NCBI GenBank assembly: GCA_021779655.1
Contig: JAJYAF010000107.1
Coordinates: 1-7,295, forward strand
Reading direction: 5' to 3'
Source: Pseudomonadota bacterium
Lineage (GTDB): Bacteria > Pseudomonadota > Alphaproteobacteria > Acetobacterales > Acetobacteraceae
Length of the DNA: 7,295 nt
Positions 5,561 to 7,295 of the stretch are shown piece after piece (position 1 is the stretch's first letter; each line of letters starts with the position of its first letter). A model generated the notes under the pieces. That model did not search any database and was not told the origin of the DNA. It saw only the letters and a list, made by a program, of their open reading frames with translations. Made by a program: the position numbers and the translations under genes.

Positions 5561-7091
5561 CACGCTTGCGAAAATCGCAGCCCGACCGCACAATTCCGCG
5601 ATGAACATCGCCGCGTCCCTGCCCGGCCTCGCGCTGGCCTTCGCGCTGGCCTTCGCGCTGTCTGGCCTGTTTCCGCTCGCCACCGCCCGGGCCGCACCCA
5701 TGCCGCCCGACATGAGCGTTCTGGCGGCGCGGCTGCTTCCCTGCGTTGTCAGCATCGCCAGCACCGACCCGGCGAGCGAGGCCGTTCCGGACGGCTCGGG
5801 TGGCGGCCAAGGTAACGGTTCGGATAACGGTTCGGATAACGGTTCGGGCGGCGGCGCCAGAGCGCGCGGCGGCTTGCGCCCCACTCCGGTCAGTGATTTG
5901 TCCGACGCGGCGACCACCGTGATTCCCCCGCCAAAAGCGGAAGAGGCGCTGGGTTCGGGCTTCATCGTCGATCCCGCCGGGTACATCGTTACCAACAATC
6001 ATGTCATTGACGGCGCGGCGAGCGTAAGTGTCACTTTCAGCGATGGCACGATCCTGCCCGCCACCATCGTCGGCCAGGACAAGCGCGGGGATATCGCGGT
6101 GCTGAAGGTCAGCGCCGGCCACAGGCTACCGGCCGTGCGGTTCGGCGATTCCTCCGAGCTGCGTGTCGGCGACTGGGTGCTTGCCATCGGCAATCCGTAC
6201 GGGCTGGATGAAAGCGCCTCGTCCGGCATTGTCAGCGCCCTGCACCGCGACATCGGCGAAGGCAGGTATGACGACTTCATCCAGACCGACGCCGCGATCA
6301 ATCGCGGCAATTCCGGCGGCCCGCTTTTCGATCTCACCGGCCACGTGATCGGCATTAATTCAGCGATCTATTCGCCTTCGGGTGGCTCGGTCGGCATCGG
6401 CTTCGCCATTCCCTCCGCCATGGTCCAGCCGGTCGTGCAGTCGCTCGAGACCACCGGAACGATCAAACGCGGCTGGCTTGGCATCAGCAGCCAGAACGTG
6501 ACGCCGGAGATCGCCAAGCTGCTTGGCTTGCCTGATACATCCGGCGCGCTGGTCGGCGGCGTGATGCGAGATGGACCGGCGGCCGGCATATTGCAGCCGG
6601 GGGATGTGCTGGTATCGCTCAACGGCGTTCGCATCAGCGATACGCGCTCGCTGACGATCCGCACGGCGCAGGTCCTCTCCGGCCAGGTCGCCGAAGCGCA
6701 ATTCTGGCGCGCCGGCAGGCTGCGTCAGGCCGCCATTACCATTGCCGTGCCGCCGCCCGATCTGCCGCCCGGAAAATCCCCGCCGCCGCCCGTGCGGCCG
6801 AACATCAACATTGCGGCCCTCGGCATTGCGATCTCTCCGGCGTCCTCGGCGGGTGGCCTTACCGTCATTGCCGTCACCCCGGGCGGGCCTGCGGCGGATG
6901 CCGGGTTGGTGGCGGATAATATCATCGCGGCCATCGGCGCCGTAAGGCTCGCCTCTGCCGAGGCCCTGCGCGAGCGGCTCGAAGCGCTGAAGCGCGGGAA
7001 TGCCAGGGTCGCGGTGCTACTGGTGGAAGGCGATACCGCCACGGGCAGCGATCCCGGCCCGCGCTGGGTGGCTGTGCCGTTGGGGCAGTAG
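5556..7091 (+). CDS. HtrA/Do family periplasmic serine protease with two PDZ domains
   Basis: This is a trypsin-like protease of the DegP/DegQ/MucD group, which degrades misfolded envelope proteins. With this start it has 511 residues. A signal peptide (core LALAFALAFALSGLF) ends near ARA|AP (residue 46). A Gly/Ser/Asn/Asp linker follows (about 80-105), then the protease domain with catalytic H149 (TNNHVID), D179 (KRGDIAVL) and S253 (NRGNSGGPLFD). PDZ1 spans about 307-397, a Pro-rich hinge (PPPDLPPGKSPPPP) about 399-412, and PDZ2 about 418-492. All catalytic residues are intact. The start is uncertain. ATG 5556 has GGAG three bases upstream and gives a positively charged n-region; ATG 5601 places the start right before the hydrophobic core but has no ribosome site and no charge; ATG 5532 has no visible site. 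It is divergent from mrp. Family assignment is firm; which Do paralogue (degP, degQ, mucD) cannot be decided. Confidence 0.93.
   Translation: MFTLAKIAARPHNSAMNIAASLPGLALAFALAFALSGLFPLATARAAPMPPDMSVLAARLLPCVVSIASTDPASEAVPDGSGGGQGNGSDNGSDNGSGGGARARGGLRPTPVSDLSDAATTVIPPPKAEEALGSGFIVDPAGYIVTNNHVIDGAASVSVTFSDGTILPATIVGQDKRGDIAVLKVSAGHRLPAVRFGDSSELRVGDWVLAIGNPYGLDESASSGIVSALHRDIGEGRYDDFIQTDAAINRGNSGGPLFDLTGHVIGINSAIYSPSGGSVGIGFAIPSAMVQPVVQSLETTGTIKRGWLGISSQNVTPEIAKLLGLPDTSGALVGGVMRDGPAAGILQPGDVLVSLNGVRISDTRSLTIRTAQVLSGQVAEAQFWRAGRLRQAAITIAVPPPDLPPGKSPPPPVRPNINIAALGIAISPASSAGGLTVIAVTPGGPAADAGLVADNIIAAIGAVRLASAEALRERLEALKRGNARVAVLLVEGDTATGSDPGPRWVAVPLGQ
5631..5660 (+). repeat. 12-bp in-frame tandem repeat in the htrA signal peptide
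   Basis: The unit GCGCTGGCCTTC occurs in 2.5 exact copies (5631-5642, 5643-5654, half copy 5655-5660) and encodes A-L-A-F repeats forming the hydrophobic core of the signal peptide. Gain or loss of one unit would lengthen or shorten the core by four residues without a frameshift. Confidence 0.9.
5813..5847 (+). repeat. 12-bp in-frame tandem repeat in the htrA N-terminal linker
   Basis: The unit TAACGGTTCGGA occurs in 2.9 exact copies (5813-5824, 5825-5836, 5837-5847), in frame, encoding a repeating N-G-S-D between the signal peptide and the protease domain. The surrounding residues are Gly-rich, so this is a flexible, probably disordered linker. Confidence 0.9.
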
Positions 7092-7098
7092 CGCGGGC
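7057..7098. terminator. Inverted repeat spanning the htrA stop codon, possible transcription-end hairpin
   Basis: A perfect 9-bp inverted repeat, GCCCGCGCT (7057-7065) and AGCGCGGGC (7090-7098), encloses 24 bases that contain a further short TGCC/GGCA pairing. It covers the htrA stop (TAG 7089-7091) and faces the convergent acyl-CoA synthetase gene. No T run follows on either strand, so it is not a classical intrinsic terminator; it could protect the 3' end or slow polymerase. Confidence 0.35.
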
Positions 7099-7140
7099 AG
7101 CAGCGCCTCAAGCCGGGAGGGAAGGACGCGCCGCAACCGG

Positions 7141-7295
7141 CTAGGAAAGCTGGCCTTCGAGCAAGGTTTCCGCGAGAGCGCGCAAGTGCGTTTTCTGGAT
7201 TTTGTTGCCGTTGGCGGAAGGCGTGACGGGGAATTCCTCGATCGCGAGTATCCGCACCGGCACTTTGTAATTCGCCATCCGCGCACGGCAATGAG
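7141..7295 (-). CDS. AMP-dependent acyl-CoA synthetase/ligase, C-terminal end only (start outside window)
   Basis: Reading leftward from the right edge, 50 codons precede the TAG at 7143-7141. They match the C-terminal subdomain of ANL-superfamily acyl-CoA synthetases, which activate a carboxylic acid with ATP and transfer it to CoA. The visible part has CRARMANYKVPVRI, then EEFPVTPSANGNKIQKTHLR, matching the usual lid-domain pattern of YKVP, FPxTxSGKIQK and LR. The lysine after NGN (in NKIQK) occupies the position of the catalytic A10 lysine. The insertion-like SANGN in place of the usual short SG is slightly unusual. The substrate cannot be inferred from this fragment. The gene is convergent with htrA, with 49 bases between the two stops. 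Confidence 0.8.
   Translation of the reverse strand, partial: HCRARMANYKVPVRILAIEEFPVTPSANGNKIQKTHLRALAETLLEGQLS

Noticed and set aside
4313..5815. A 500-codon open frame on the plus strand across holC, mrp and the start of htrA
   Set aside because: It lies antisense to the mrp-holC pair and out of frame with htrA; the composition is Arg/His/Pro-rich and no motif is recognisable.
6725..7291. A 188-codon minus-strand frame at the right edge
   Set aside because: It is mostly antisense to the htrA PDZ domains and is in a different frame from the acyl-CoA synthetase end, whose conserved motifs identify the true frame.

Overview
The window is GC-rich with G/C-biased third codon positions. Its genes are typical of a Gram-negative alphaproteobacterium: an LptD with the alphaproteobacterial CxxC motif, SurA, a DNA polymerase III chi subunit, Mrp and a Do/HtrA-type periplasmic protease. 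Acetobacteraceae or a related Rhodospirillales group is a reasonable guess from the gene content, but that is inference. I see no rRNA, tRNA, CRISPR array, insertion sequence or phage gene. It reads as ordinary chromosomal backbone.

Layout. Positions 1-1810 (+) hold the C-terminal part of lptD, cut by the left edge. surA follows (1807-3108, +) with an ATGA overlap. After a 99-base gap comes a short-chain dehydrogenase/reductase (3208-4017, +). This gene meets, tail to tail, a minus-strand pair transcribed leftward: mrp (5497 down to 4508), then holC (4508 down to 4062), joined by a TGATG stop/start overlap. Divergent from mrp is an HtrA/Do serine protease with two PDZ domains (about 5556-7091, +). 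It converges on the last ~50 codons of an AMP-dependent acyl-CoA synthetase (7295 down to 7141, -), cut by the right edge.

How the genes fit together. lptD, surA and the HtrA protease share one theme, outer-membrane assembly and quality control. LptD is the outer-membrane translocon for lipopolysaccharide, SurA is the periplasmic chaperone for outer-membrane proteins (in E. coli including LptD), and HtrA/Do proteases remove misfolded envelope proteins. mrp (Fe-S cluster carrier ATPase) and holC (replisome subunit) are translationally coupled although functionally unrelated. The SDR and acyl-CoA synthetase are metabolic genes of unknown substrate.

I did not find a convincing new system. The most noteworthy signal is three separate in-frame 12-bp tandem repeats, all in export-related segments: the SurA signal peptide, the HtrA signal peptide, and the HtrA linker just after its signal peptide. 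Secondary points are perfect inverted repeats over the stop codon at both convergent junctions, a possible ECF-type promoter before htrA, and a His inside the SDR glycine motif.
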